DNA of 64,000 nt, taken from NCBI GenBank assembly GCA_000648925.1, contig JFHF01000037.1, forward strand, positions 1 through 64,000, read 5' to 3'. Shown piece after piece: positions 19,350-28,045 of the stretch (the first letter of the stretch is position 1; the number at the start of each line of letters is the position of its first letter). The notes below the pieces were generated by a model. It made no database searches. It was not told where the DNA came from and saw nothing but the letters and a program-made list of their open reading frames with translations. The stretch comes from Caballeronia jiangsuensis. Lineage in GTDB: Bacteria; Pseudomonadota; Gammaproteobacteria; Burkholderiales; Burkholderiaceae. The translations under genes were made by a program, and so were the position numbers.

Positions 19350-20272
19350 GAAAGCCCCTCGACCACTTCCGGCTCGTTCATCACCTGCACGAACACGTCT
19401 TCCAGATCGGCCTTGCGCACGTCGATTTCATCGAACGTGCAGCCTGCCGCGCGGCATTTCGCGAGAATCGGCTCGACGTCGTCGTAGCTCGCGAGGCGCA
19501 GCAAATGCTGCGCGCCCGACACCGCGTGCGGATCGACTTCGAGCGCGCGCAAGTCGGCGGGCAACGCACCGTTCGACAGACGCAGATACAACTGCATGCC
19601 CGAGAAACGCTGCAACAGCGTGCTCGTGCGCTCCAGCGCGACGACTTCGCCGCGACGAAGCATCGCGAGCCGGTGGCACAGCGATTCGGCTTCTTCGAGA
19701 TAGTGCGTCGTCAGCACGATCGTGTGACCTTCGCGATTCAGACGCGAGATGAACTTCCAGAGCGTCTGACGCAATTCGACATCGACGCCGGCGGTGGGCT
19801 CATCGAGCACGATCACGGGCGGACGATGCACCAGCGCCTGCGCGACGAGCACGCGGCGCTTCATCCCGCCCGACAGCGCGCGCGTGTTGACGTCGGCTTT
19901 TTCGGTGAGATCGAGATTGGCCATGACCTCGTCGATCCAGTCGTCGTTGTTGCGCAAGCCGAAGTAGCCCGACTGGATCTGGAGCGACTCGCGCACGGTG
20001 AAGAACGGATCGAACACGAGTTCCTGCGGCACGACGCCGAGTGCGCGCCGCGCCGCCCGGAAGTCGCTGACGACATCGTGGCCGCGCACGGAGATCGTGC
20101 CGCTATCGGCACGCGCCAGGCCGGCCAGAATGCTGATCAACGTGGTTTTGCCCGCGCCGTTGGGGCCGAGCAAGCCGAAGAACTCGCCCTCTTCCACCGT
20201 GAGGCTCACGCCTTTAAGCGCCTGGAGATCCTTGTAGCGCTTCCTGACGTTTCGGATTTCTATGGCTGACAT
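19346..20272 (-). CDS. ABC exporter ATPase (YadG-like)
   Basis: Walker A GPNGAGKTTLIS, signature ALSGGMKRRVLVAQAL and Walker B VIVLDEPTAGVD are all present, followed by the switch His in LTTHYLEEAE. It has 308 residues with an extra C-terminal domain after about residue 220. The start MSAIEIRNVRKRYKDL at 20272 is preferred to an 8-codon upstream extension. It forms a transporter with the following permease. Confidence 0.94.
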   Translation of the reverse strand: MSAIEIRNVRKRYKDLQALKGVSLTVEEGEFFGLLGPNGAGKTTLISILAGLARADSGTISVRGHDVVSDFRAARRALGVVPQELVFDPFFTVRESLQIQSGYFGLRNNDDWIDEVMANLDLTEKADVNTRALSGGMKRRVLVAQALVHRPPVIVLDEPTAGVDVELRQTLWKFISRLNREGHTIVLTTHYLEEAESLCHRLAMLRRGEVVALERTSTLLQRFSGMQLYLRLSNGALPADLRALEVDPHAVSGAQHLLRLASYDDVEPILAKCRAAGCTFDEIDVRKADLEDVFVQVMNEPEVVEGLS

Positions 20273-20348
20273 GTAGACAGTGCGCGCGCCGCGCACGGCC
20301 GCGCCTCAAATGTGCGGATTTTTTCGCTTGACGGACCGGACTCGGACC

Positions 20349-20390
20349 AAAAAGGGCCGGGTTGAGGCCCGAAAAAAACGTTTGATTATA
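20349..20390 (-). terminator. Hairpin with U run after mlaB, overlapping a TATAAT
   Basis: GGGCC (20354-20358) pairs with GGCCC (20366-20370). On the minus strand the stem is followed by TTTTT (complement of 20349-20353), so it can terminate the mla transcript. A perfect TATAAT lies just before it on the same strand (20385-20390). This could be the ABC exporter promoter, in which case the hairpin would lie in that gene's leader. Confidence 0.6.
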
Positions 20391-20479
20391 GGGCAAAGCG
20401 GCTGGGGCCGACTTCGGAGCGATCCTGATTGCGGCAGCGAAGCGCGCTGCCGCGTTCTGCATGGGGTGTCAGAACAGGA

Positions 20480-20767
20480 TCAATGTCGGAACGAGAGAAG
20501 CGTATCGACGCCGTAGGCTCGCGCGAGACTGACGAGCCCGGAAGGAAGATTGACGACATCCAGTGCGGCGCCGCGCGCGGATGCGGCGCGCTGCCATGCG
20601 AGCAGCACGGCGAGCGCGGAGGAGTCGAACTGCGTGAGCGGCGCGCAATCGACTTCGGTCGCGCCTGCCGCGATGCGCGACAGACCCGAGTCGAGCGCGG
20701 CCTTCGCGCTCTCGTGGGTCAGGGTCGCGGCCGTCTGGAAACGGCCGCCCGTGGCTTGCGTGCTCAC
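20480..20767 (-). CDS. mlaB: MlaB, STAS-domain subunit of the Mla lipid transporter
   Basis: A 95-residue STAS-fold protein (EVDCAPLTQFDSSALAVLLAWQ is the typical STAS helix start around the conserved Ser). MlaB binds the MlaF ATPase and stabilises the MlaFEDB complex. It overlaps the mlaC stop by ATGA and ends the mla operon. Confidence 0.9.
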   Translation of the reverse strand: MSTQATGGRFQTAATLTHESAKAALDSGLSRIAAGATEVDCAPLTQFDSSALAVLLAWQRAASARGAALDVVNLPSGLVSLARAYGVDTLLSFRH

Positions 20768-21393
20768 GATGCCTTGCCGCTCGCGAGTTGCTGGTTACGC
20801 TGCGTCAGGAACTGCAGCAGACCGCCCACGCCGTTCTGCGAGATCTGCTCGTTGAACTGCTGTTGATACGCCTGGATCAGCCATGCGCCGAGCACGTTGA
20901 TGTCGTACACGCGCCAGCCTTGGGCCGTCTTGTACAGGCGATAGTCGAGTTCGACCGGCGAGCCGTTGTTCATCACGACCGAGCGGACCACGACGTCGGT
21001 GTCGTCCGGATTCGCGCGGAACGGCTTGTACTGCACCGTCTGGTTGCGCACCTGGGCGAGCGCGCCCGAGTACGTGCGGATCAGCAGCATCTTGAACTGC
21101 TCGACGATCTGCTTTTGCTGCTCAGGCGTCGCCGAGTTCCAGTTGCGGCCCATCACGAGGCGCGTCGTGCGCGTGAAATCCGTGTACGGCAGGATCTTCT
21201 GGTTGACGAGCTCGGTGATCTTTGCGATATCGCCCGACTGAATCTTCGGATCGGACTTGATTTCGTCGAGGACCTGTTGCGTCACCGTCTTGATCAGCAC
21301 GTCAGGCGAACTCGAATCGACGCTCTGCGCCGACGCCGCGCCGCAAAGCGCCATGAACATCGCGAAGATGGGAAGAAGGAGAAGTTTTTTCAT
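20764..21393 (-). CDS. mlaC: MlaC, periplasmic phospholipid-binding protein
   Basis: It shuttles phospholipid between the outer-membrane MlaA and inner-membrane MlaFEDB complexes. There is a Sec signal peptide (LLLLPIFAMFMALCGAASAQ). The Tgt2/MlaC domain includes KILPYTDFTRTTRLVMG and FKMLLIRTYSGAL. It has 209 residues from the ATG at 21393; a GTG precedes it directly. mlaA lies 124 bp upstream. Confidence 0.95.
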   Translation of the reverse strand: MKKLLLLPIFAMFMALCGAASAQSVDSSSPDVLIKTVTQQVLDEIKSDPKIQSGDIAKITELVNQKILPYTDFTRTTRLVMGRNWNSATPEQQKQIVEQFKMLLIRTYSGALAQVRNQTVQYKPFRANPDDTDVVVRSVVMNNGSPVELDYRLYKTAQGWRVYDINVLGAWLIQAYQQQFNEQISQNGVGGLLQFLTQRNQQLASGKAS

Positions 21394-21517
21394 CACAGAC
21401 CCTGCAAAAGTAGAGGCTTCGGTTTGAGCGCGCCGCCTGAATCGAGTTCAGGCGGTGCAGCATCCAAAGCGTAAGAAATGTCGTTAGATATGTTACCGCG
21501 CGTTAGCGAAAAGCCGC

Positions 21518-22408
21518 TCACCGCAAGCGGAATGAAGGGAAACCGGACGGCGGGACATACTGGTTGCCCGGCACCGTATTGCTCGGTCCGCTCGCCGGAG
21601 CAGGCGCAGCGGCCGTGCCCGAAGCCGGAGCCGGAGCCGCTGTGGCCGATGCACCCACCGCGGGAGCCGCGCCCTCGTCGCCGTAATTCGGCAGCGGCGC
21701 TTCGCCGTAATCCGGCATGTTGCTGTCGCCGCCGGAGATCAGATACTGACGGCGTTGCAAGTACGCGTTACGCACGAACGAGTACTTGTCGAGAGCGGCA
21801 TCGGCGAGTACGTCGGTGGCGCCGAGCAAATTCGCGCGCACGTTGATGAGATTCACGCCATAGAGCGCCCAGCTCACCGAATCCGGACTCACATAGGTGA
21901 GCGGATTGCCGAAATAATCCACGACGAGACCCGCCGAATCCCGCACGGTGCTCGGCCCGAGCAACGGCAGCACGACATACGGGCCGGCCGGCACGCCATA
22001 GTGCCCGAGCGTCAGGCCGAAATCGCCCGAGTGCTTGGGCAGCTTGGCGATGGTCGCGACGTCGAACAAACCGCCGACGCCGAACAATGTGTTGATCGCG
22101 ACGCGCATGATGTCCGACACGCCATCCGCAATCTTCAACTGCAACAGATTGTTCGCGGCGATGTAGACGTCACCGATATTCGAGAAGAAGTTGGTCACGC
22201 TGTTGCGCACCGGCTCCGGCACGGCCCACACGTAACCCTTCGCCACCGGCTTCAACGCGTACTGATCGACGGTATCGTTGATCGTGAACATCGTCCGGTT
22301 GTAGCTCTCGAGCGGATCCCCTTTGGTTGGTGTCGTCACCGTCGTGCAGCCGGCGAGCGCGATTGCGCCCGTCACGATGATTGCGCGCCGCATCCCCATC
22401 GCCTGCAT
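21518..22408 (-). CDS. mlaA: MlaA (VacJ), outer-membrane lipoprotein of the Mla system
   Basis: It removes mislocalised phospholipids from the outer leaflet. A lipobox (IALAGC) marks a lipoprotein. The VacJ core is clear: DPLESYNRTMFTINDTVDQY, GLFDVATIAKLPKHSGDFG and GVPAGPYVVLPLLGPSTVRD. After about residue 210 the protein carries a low-complexity Ala/Pro-rich tail. I chose the ATG at 22408 because AAGGAG lies just upstream. In E. coli mlaA is unlinked; here it is within the operon. Confidence 0.95.
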   Translation of the reverse strand: MQAMGMRRAIIVTGAIALAGCTTVTTPTKGDPLESYNRTMFTINDTVDQYALKPVAKGYVWAVPEPVRNSVTNFFSNIGDVYIAANNLLQLKIADGVSDIMRVAINTLFGVGGLFDVATIAKLPKHSGDFGLTLGHYGVPAGPYVVLPLLGPSTVRDSAGLVVDYFGNPLTYVSPDSVSWALYGVNLINVRANLLGATDVLADAALDKYSFVRNAYLQRRQYLISGGDSNMPDYGEAPLPNYGDEGAAPAVGASATAAPAPASGTAAAPAPASGPSNTVPGNQYVPPSGFPSFRLR

Positions 22409-22418
22409 GCTGTTCTCC

Positions 22419-23000
22419 TTATTGAGCCGGAGCCGAGGCGGCATTCGCCCCGGCCGCGCCCGATGCGCCCATCGCGCTCGCCGCGCCCGGGAAAGCCGGT
22501 GCGGGCGCAGGCGCTGCCGGCGCTGCCGATGATTTCGAGGCGCCGGAATCCGCCGCCTTGTTGTAGAGGAACTGGCCGATCAGGTTTTCGAGGACCACGG
22601 CCGATTGCGTCATCGTGATGGTGTCGCCGTTCTTCAGCATTTGATCGTCGCCGCCCGGCTCCAGGCCGATGTACTGCTCGCCGAGCAGACCCGACGTCAG
22701 GATCTTCGCCGACGAATCCTTCGGGAACTGGTACTGCTTGTCGATATCGATCGTGACGACAGCCTGGTACGTGTTCGAGTCGAAGCCGATGCCGCCCACG
22801 CGCCCGACCGTCACGCCCGCGCTCTTGACCGGCGCGCGCGCCTTGAGCCCGCCGATGTTGTCGAACTTGAGTTTCACCTCGTAGGTTTGCTGGAACGACA
22901 GCGAGCTCATGTTGCCCGCCTTCAGCGCAAGAAAGAGCAGCGCCACGAAACCGAGCACCACGAAGAGGCCGACCCAAAAGTCGAGAGCAGTCTTTTTCAT
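22419..23000 (-). CDS. mlaD: MlaD, MCE-domain substrate-binding subunit
   Basis: One N-terminal membrane helix (DFWVGLFVVLGFVALLFLAL) precedes an MCE domain (KLKFDNIGGLKARAPVKSAG, then GLLGEQYIGLEPGG). MlaD forms the hexameric periplasmic ring over MlaE. The last 40 residues are an Ala/Pro-rich linker. It lies 93 bp after mlaE. Confidence 0.95.
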   Translation of the reverse strand: MKKTALDFWVGLFVVLGFVALLFLALKAGNMSSLSFQQTYEVKLKFDNIGGLKARAPVKSAGVTVGRVGGIGFDSNTYQAVVTIDIDKQYQFPKDSSAKILTSGLLGEQYIGLEPGGDDQMLKNGDTITMTQSAVVLENLIGQFLYNKAADSGASKSSAAPAAPAPAPAFPGAASAMGASGAAGANAASAPAQ

Positions 23001-23093
23001 CGTCTTCCCAAAGAGAATCTTTTCGCAGATGGCGCGTGACGGTCTGTGCCCTTCACAACGCCCGCGCCTTGCCCGGCGCCTGCGCCTGGTCCA

Positions 23094-23861
23094 TTAGCTG
23101 AACATCAATGCGGTCAGCAGGAAATCGAGCCCGAGTACGGCGAGCGACGCGTACACGACGGTCTTGGTCGTCGCTCGCGACACGCCTTCCGGCGTCGGCT
23201 TTGCCTCGTAGCCCTGGAACAACGCGATGAACGTCACCGCGAAGCCGAACACGATGCTCTTGATGACGCCATTGCCGACATCGCGCCACACATCCACGCC
23301 GCCCTGCATCTGCGACCAGAACGCGCCCGGATCGACGCCGATCAGGATCACGCCGACGACGTAGCCCCCGATGATGCCGACCGCGCTGAAAATGGCCGCC
23401 AGCACCGGCATGGCGACGATGCCCGCCCACATGCGCGGCGCGACGACCACCTTGAGCGGATCGACCGCCATCATTTCCATCGCGGTGAGTTGCTCGCCCG
23501 CCTTCATCAGCCCGATTTCGGCGGTGAGCGACGTGCCGGCGCGCCCCGCGAACAACAGCGCCGTGACGACCGGCCCGAGCTCGCGCACGAGCGACAGCGC
23601 AACAAGCAGACCGAGCGCCTGTTCCGAGCCGTAGCGGCTCAGCGTGTAATAGCCCTGCAAGCCGAGCACGAAGCCGACGAACAATCCCGACACCGCGATG
23701 ATCACGAGCGAATAATTGCCGACGAAGTGGATCTGTTTCGTGACGAGCCGCGGGCGCCGCAACAGCGAAAAGAATTCGAGCACGAGGCGCAGGAACATGC
23801 GCGTCGCGTAGCCCGCGGTGCCGAAACCATCGAGCACCCAGCGTCCGAGCGCGCTGATCAT
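23094..23861 (-). CDS. mlaE: MlaE, permease of the Mla transporter
   Basis: A 255-residue MlaE/YrbE-type permease. Diagnostic segments include FAGRAGTSLTAEIGLMKAGEQ, AVDPLKVVVAPRMWAG and KSIVFGFAVTFIALFQGYEA. It overlaps mlaF by ATGA (23858-23861). Confidence 0.96.
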   Translation of the reverse strand: MISALGRWVLDGFGTAGYATRMFLRLVLEFFSLLRRPRLVTKQIHFVGNYSLVIIAVSGLFVGFVLGLQGYYTLSRYGSEQALGLLVALSLVRELGPVVTALLFAGRAGTSLTAEIGLMKAGEQLTAMEMMAVDPLKVVVAPRMWAGIVAMPVLAAIFSAVGIIGGYVVGVILIGVDPGAFWSQMQGGVDVWRDVGNGVIKSIVFGFAVTFIALFQGYEAKPTPEGVSRATTKTVVYASLAVLGLDFLLTALMFS

Positions 23862-24673
23862 GCCTGCCCTCCGATGCCGAAATCCGCGGCGAGCGGCGTG
23901 TTCGCGTAATGGAACTTGAACGGGCCATCCGGCGTGCCGTCGATGAACTGCCGCACGGTCGGATCCTGCGACGCGCGCAGCTCCGCCGGCGTGCCTTCGG
24001 CGTGGATGCCGCCGTTCGCGATGAAATACACGTAGTCGGCGATGGCGAACGATTCCGGCACATCGTGCGTGACGAGAATGGAGGTTGCGCCGAGCGCGTC
24101 GTTGATCGTGCGGATGAGTTGCGCCGTGATGCCGAGTGAGATGGGATCGAGGCCGGCGAACGGTTCGTCGTACATCATGAGCTGGGGATCGAGCGCGATG
24201 GCACGGGCGAGCGCCACACGGCGCGCCATGCCACCCGAAATCTCCGACGGCGCGAGATCGCGCGCGCCGCGCAGACCGACGGCGTTCAGCTTCATCAGCA
24301 CGAGATCGCGGATCAGCGCTTCCGGCAGATCGGTGTGCTCGCGCAGCGGAAACGCCACGTTCTCGAACACGGTCTGGTCAGTGAACAGCGCGCCGAACTG
24401 AAACAGCATGCCCATCTTGCGGCGCAACGCGTACAGACCGTCGCGCGTCTGCGTGCCGACGTCCTGTCCGTCGAACATGACCTGGCCGCGGCTCGCCTTC
24501 ACGAGGCCGCCGACCAGGCGCAAGGTCGTGGTTTTGCCGCAGCCTGAGCCGCCCATGACCGCGACCACCTGCCCACGCGTGAAACGCATGTTCAGGTTCG
24601 ACAGTACGAGCCGGTCGCCGTAGCCGAAATCGACGTCGCGTAGCTCCAGCAGAGTCTCGGAAGAAGCAGGCAC
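23858..24673 (-). CDS. mlaF: MlaF, ATPase of the Mla transporter
   Basis: Walker A GGSGCGKTTTLR, signature SEISGGMARRVALARA and Walker B MMYDEPFAGLD are all present. It drives phospholipid transport by MlaFEDB. The open frame reaches 24787, but a perfect TATAAT at 24707-24712 implies transcription starts near 24700. I therefore chose the GTG at 24673 (MPASSETLLELRDVDFGYG), giving 271 residues as usual for MlaF. The ribosome-binding site is weak. Confidence 0.88.
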   Translation of the reverse strand: MPASSETLLELRDVDFGYGDRLVLSNLNMRFTRGQVVAVMGGSGCGKTTTLRLVGGLVKASRGQVMFDGQDVGTQTRDGLYALRRKMGMLFQFGALFTDQTVFENVAFPLREHTDLPEALIRDLVLMKLNAVGLRGARDLAPSEISGGMARRVALARAIALDPQLMMYDEPFAGLDPISLGITAQLIRTINDALGATSILVTHDVPESFAIADYVYFIANGGIHAEGTPAELRASQDPTVRQFIDGTPDGPFKFHYANTPLAADFGIGGQA

Positions 24674-24706
24674 TGGGTAAGAGATTCCGTAGACGCAAAA
24701 CGCCGA

Positions 24707-24712
24707 ATTATA
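24707..24712 (-). promoter_or_regulatory. -10 element of a promoter for the mla operon
   Basis: A perfect TATAAT on the minus strand lies between the thiE stop (24771) and the mlaF start (24673). It would place the transcript start near 24700. No convincing -35 hexamer is visible. Confidence 0.5.
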
Positions 24713-24770
24713 GGGCCTGCGCGCAATCGGTGCTTTGCCTAGGTCTGCGTCCCTTCGTTTTTGGGATTTT

Positions 24771-25856
24771 TCACCATTGACTTGCAAACATTTGTTGCAG
24801 CAGCGAGACCGCGGCCGCCGTGTCTGCCGCTTCAGTGACCGCGCGCACGACCGCAGCGCTGCCGACGCGCGTCGCGAGGACGTCCGGCATCACCTTGGCG
24901 TCGATTCCGCCGATTGCCACGAGCGGCACGCGTCCTGACAGAAGCTGCACGTAGCGCGTGAGCCGTGCGAGCCCTTGCGGCTTGGTCGGCATGACTTTCG
25001 TCGTCGTCGGGAAAACGGCGCCGAGCGCGAGATAGCTCGGCTTGAAATGCAGCGCGCGCAGCATCTCGTAATAGCCGTGCGTCGAGAGTCCGAGTCTCAC
25101 GCCGGCCTTCGCGATCGCGTTCAGATCGGCTGTCTGCACGTCTTCCTGGCCGAGATGCACACCGTACGCGCCCGCCGCGATCGCCTCGCGCCAGTGATCG
25201 TTGATGAAAAGCTGCGCATCATGCCGACGCCCCGCCTCGACCGAGCGTGCGATTTCGCTGCTCAAATCGGCGGCGTCGGTCGATTTGCGGCGCAATTGCG
25301 CGGTCCGCACGCCGAGGTCCAGCACGCGTTCCACCCAGTCCGCGCTCGGCAGCACCGGATACAGGCCGAGGCGATCGGGACATGCCGGGAAGCCGCCATC
25401 GGGAGCGGGCGGCAAATCGGCGACGCGCGGGAAAGTAGCGAAATCGACGGGCCAGGCGTCGGCCTTGTTTTCGTCGCCCGTACGCCAGGCGAGCGCGAGC
25501 GTGAGCGCGTCGTGCGGTTCGAAGTTGCAATCGAGGAAGGCGGCGAGCGCGGCCAGCCAATCATCGGACCATTCGCCTTCCAGTGCGAAACGTTCGTCGC
25601 CACGATGCAGTGTCACGCGGCCGTCACGCGCGTCGAGCACCGCCGCGCCGCTTGCCAGGAGCCGCTCGCTGTCCGCGTCGTGCGACTCCGCCGAGACGAT
25701 CAGATCGCCGGCCTTCGGCGATTCCGGCGCGGTCAGGCAGATACGCCAGCGCGTTTCGGCCGCGGGCCATTCGCCCAGACGGGCGCGAATCCGCTCGGCG
25801 ACTTCGATCAGCTCGTCGGCCGGCGGCCAGAAAACTTCGCGATTCAGCAAGCTCAT
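24771..25856 (-). CDS. thiE: Thiamine phosphate synthase with N-terminal extension (ThiE)
   Basis: It joins HMP-PP and thiazole phosphate to thiamine phosphate. The C-terminal ThiE barrel runs from about residue 165 (GLYPVLPSADWVERVLDLGV), with QLFINDHWREAIAAGAYGVHLGQEDV, LGAVFPTTTK and VAIGGIDAK. About 160 residues precede it and are not part of standard ThiE. Part of this (DALTLALAWRTGD) looks faintly kinase-like, perhaps a decayed ThiD, but I am not sure. The ATG at 25856 overlaps the thiG stop as ATGA. Confidence 0.92.
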   Translation of the reverse strand: MSLLNREVFWPPADELIEVAERIRARLGEWPAAETRWRICLTAPESPKAGDLIVSAESHDADSERLLASGAAVLDARDGRVTLHRGDERFALEGEWSDDWLAALAAFLDCNFEPHDALTLALAWRTGDENKADAWPVDFATFPRVADLPPAPDGGFPACPDRLGLYPVLPSADWVERVLDLGVRTAQLRRKSTDAADLSSEIARSVEAGRRHDAQLFINDHWREAIAAGAYGVHLGQEDVQTADLNAIAKAGVRLGLSTHGYYEMLRALHFKPSYLALGAVFPTTTKVMPTKPQGLARLTRYVQLLSGRVPLVAIGGIDAKVMPDVLATRVGSAAVVRAVTEAADTAAAVSLLQQMFASQW

Positions 25857-26659
25857 GCCGCGCCTCCGTCCTGATGCCAGAACGGCATGCCGACGACCGG
25901 CGTGCTCGCCTGCGCGCTGTCGCGCTCGGCCATCGGTCCGGCGAGAAATGCGGTGCGCCCCGCTTCGACGCCCAGCGCAAAGGCCCGCGCCATCTGCGGC
26001 GGGAAAGTCGCCTGCGATACGGCAGTATTGAGCAGCACGCCGTCGAAGCCCCATTCCATCACCTGGCAGGCGTGCGACGGCACACCGAGACCGGCATCGA
26101 CGATCAGCGGCACGTCCGGCAGCCGCTCGCGCAGCGTGCGCAGCCCGTACGGATTGGTTACGCCCTTGCCAGTGCCGATCGGCGCGCCCCACGGCATCAG
26201 CGCTTCACAGCCGACATCGAGAAGGCGCCGGCCGATCACGAGGTCTTCGGTGCAATACGGCAGCACCTTGAAGCCTTCGCGGATCAGCTTCGCGGACGCT
26301 TCCACGAGGCCGATCGGGTCGGGCTGCAGCGTGTAATCGTCGCCGATCAGCTCCAATTTGATCCACGGCGTTTCGAATACTTCGCGCGCCATGTGGGCGG
26401 TGGTCAGCACTTCGTCGACGCTCTGACATCCGGCCGTGTTGGGGAGCAGCGCGACGCCGTGGCGCTTCAGCACATCGAAAAAGCCGGCTTCGCCAGTTTC
26501 CGACTGGCGGCGCAGCGCGACCGTGACCATGCCGGGCCGGGCGGCATCGATGGAGTCGGACAGCGATTGCAGCGACGGATAACGCGAAGTGCCGAGCAGC
26601 ACGCGGCTCGGAAAGGTCTCGCCGTAGAGCGTGAGAACGTCGGCGGTGGATATGGTCAT
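25853..26659 (-). CDS. thiG: Thiazole synthase (ThiG)
   Basis: A TIM-barrel enzyme that builds thiazole phosphate from DXP, dehydroglycine and ThiS-thiocarboxylate. It has 268 residues with LLGTSRYPSLQ, VTVALRRQSE, LLPNTAGCQSVDEV and PWGAPIGTGKGVTNP. It sits between thiS (23-bp gap) and thiE (overlap). Confidence 0.96.
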   Translation of the reverse strand: MTISTADVLTLYGETFPSRVLLGTSRYPSLQSLSDSIDAARPGMVTVALRRQSETGEAGFFDVLKRHGVALLPNTAGCQSVDEVLTTAHMAREVFETPWIKLELIGDDYTLQPDPIGLVEASAKLIREGFKVLPYCTEDLVIGRRLLDVGCEALMPWGAPIGTGKGVTNPYGLRTLRERLPDVPLIVDAGLGVPSHACQVMEWGFDGVLLNTAVSQATFPPQMARAFALGVEAGRTAFLAGPMAERDSAQASTPVVGMPFWHQDGGAA

Positions 26660-26682
26660 GATTCGATCCTTCGGTTCGGAAT

Positions 26683-26880
26683 TCAGCCGCCCGCGACGGG
26701 CGACACGACGTCGAGCTTGTCGCCCGCGGCGAGCGTTTTCGTGGCGTGCTCGCCGCGCCCGACGAACTGGCCGTTCAACGCAACCGCGAACGGCGGCTTC
26801 GCGCCGAACGCGGCGAGCGCTTCGGTAACGGTGGCGGTGTCGGGCAAATCGAAGACGCGCTGATTGATGTGGATGTTCAT
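26683..26880 (-). CDS. thiS: Sulfur carrier protein ThiS
   Basis: A ubiquitin-like carrier of 65 residues ending in the diagnostic Gly-Gly (VVSPVAGG) that is thiocarboxylated. The N-terminal MNIHINQRVFDLPDTATV and the central ALNGQFV are typical. The frame extends upstream into thiO, but the ATG at 26880 gives the correct size. Confidence 0.95.
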   Translation of the reverse strand: MNIHINQRVFDLPDTATVTEALAAFGAKPPFAVALNGQFVGRGEHATKTLAAGDKLDVVSPVAGG

Positions 26881-26896
26881 CTCGTTTGTCTCTTTC

Positions 26897-28045
26897 TCAA
26901 TGCGAAAGCGCGGGCGCGACCGAGAACTCGCCGTGCAGCAGCTCGGGCCAGCGCGCGGTGCCGCGGAAATCGGAGAAGGTGTCGGCATCGGCGACGTCGC
27001 CTGAAGCGAGCGCTTCCGCCAGATGGCTCGCGGCATCCGCGACTTCCGGCGCGATCATGAAACCGTGCCGGTACAGGCCGTTCACGCGCAAGGTCCGCGC
27101 CCCGTCCCAGACGATGGCCGGCCGATGATCCGGCAAGGTCGGCCGGCAGTGCGAATTCAGTTCGAGGATGCGCGCCTCGCCGAAGCCCGGATGCACGGCG
27201 AAAGCCGCGCTCAGCAGTTCGAGCGCCGAGCGCACGCTGACGGGCGACATGTCTTCGCCTTCCACTTCCGTCGCGCCGATCACGTACAGATCGTTCTCCT
27301 TCGGCGCGATATAGAGCGGATAGCGCGGATGCAGCAGCCGCACCGGTCGCGAAAGCCCGATGCCCGGCGCATGCACGCGCGCGACCTCGCCGCGGATGCC
27401 GCGCAGCGCGGGCCACGCGGGCTTTCCGCCCAGACCACGGCAATCGATGATCCAGCGGGCGTCGGGCGTTGCGTCGACCGGCGTGTTCCAGTGCGTGCGC
27501 ACGCCGCGCGCAGCGAGTCCGGCCGCGAGCGCGCTCAGGGCCTGGCGGTTATCCAGTTGGCCTTCGTTCGGCAGCAGCCAGCCCTGTGCGAAGCGCGTTC
27601 CGAGCGCGGGCTCGGCCTGCGCGACCTGCGCGCCCGCGAGCTTGACGAACCCGCCATCGAGCAGATCGGGAGGCGAATTGGCGCGCAGACGCCGCTCGAA
27701 AAGCGGCGCCTCGGCGCGATCGGCACCGTGCCACACGACGAGCGTGCCGTTGCGCTGAAAGAAGACCGGCTCGGGCAATTGCTCGATGAGATGCGGCCAG
27801 CGCGCGAGCGACGCCGCGCCGAGGCCGACCACGAGCGGCTCCGCGCTCGCCGCTTCCGCGAGCGGCGCGAGCATCGCGGCGGCGACCCACGCAGCCGATT
27901 GCGTGCCCGCCGCATCGCCGCGTTCGTAGAGCGCGACGTCATGGCCCGCGCCCGCCAGTTGCCAGGCGACGAGCCGCCCGACGAGCCCGCCGCCGACGAC
28001 GGCGAAGTCCTGCCGGCGCGGCGCGCCCTGTTCGATCCTGTTCAA
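26897..28045 (-). CDS. thiO: FAD-dependent glycine oxidase family protein (ThiO)
   Basis: A DAO-type oxidoreductase of 382 residues with the FAD dinucleotide motif VVGGGLVGRLVAWQLAGAG and a C-terminal RVNGLYRHGFMIAP. ThiO oxidises glycine to the imine used by ThiG, in place of the ThiH route. It is the first gene after the TPP riboswitch, followed by thiS, thiG and thiE. Confidence 0.93.
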   Translation of the reverse strand: MNRIEQGAPRRQDFAVVGGGLVGRLVAWQLAGAGHDVALYERGDAAGTQSAAWVAAAMLAPLAEAASAEPLVVGLGAASLARWPHLIEQLPEPVFFQRNGTLVVWHGADRAEAPLFERRLRANSPPDLLDGGFVKLAGAQVAQAEPALGTRFAQGWLLPNEGQLDNRQALSALAAGLAARGVRTHWNTPVDATPDARWIIDCRGLGGKPAWPALRGIRGEVARVHAPGIGLSRPVRLLHPRYPLYIAPKENDLYVIGATEVEGEDMSPVSVRSALELLSAAFAVHPGFGEARILELNSHCRPTLPDHRPAIVWDGARTLRVNGLYRHGFMIAPEVADAASHLAEALASGDVADADTFSDFRGTARWPELLHGEFSVAPALSH

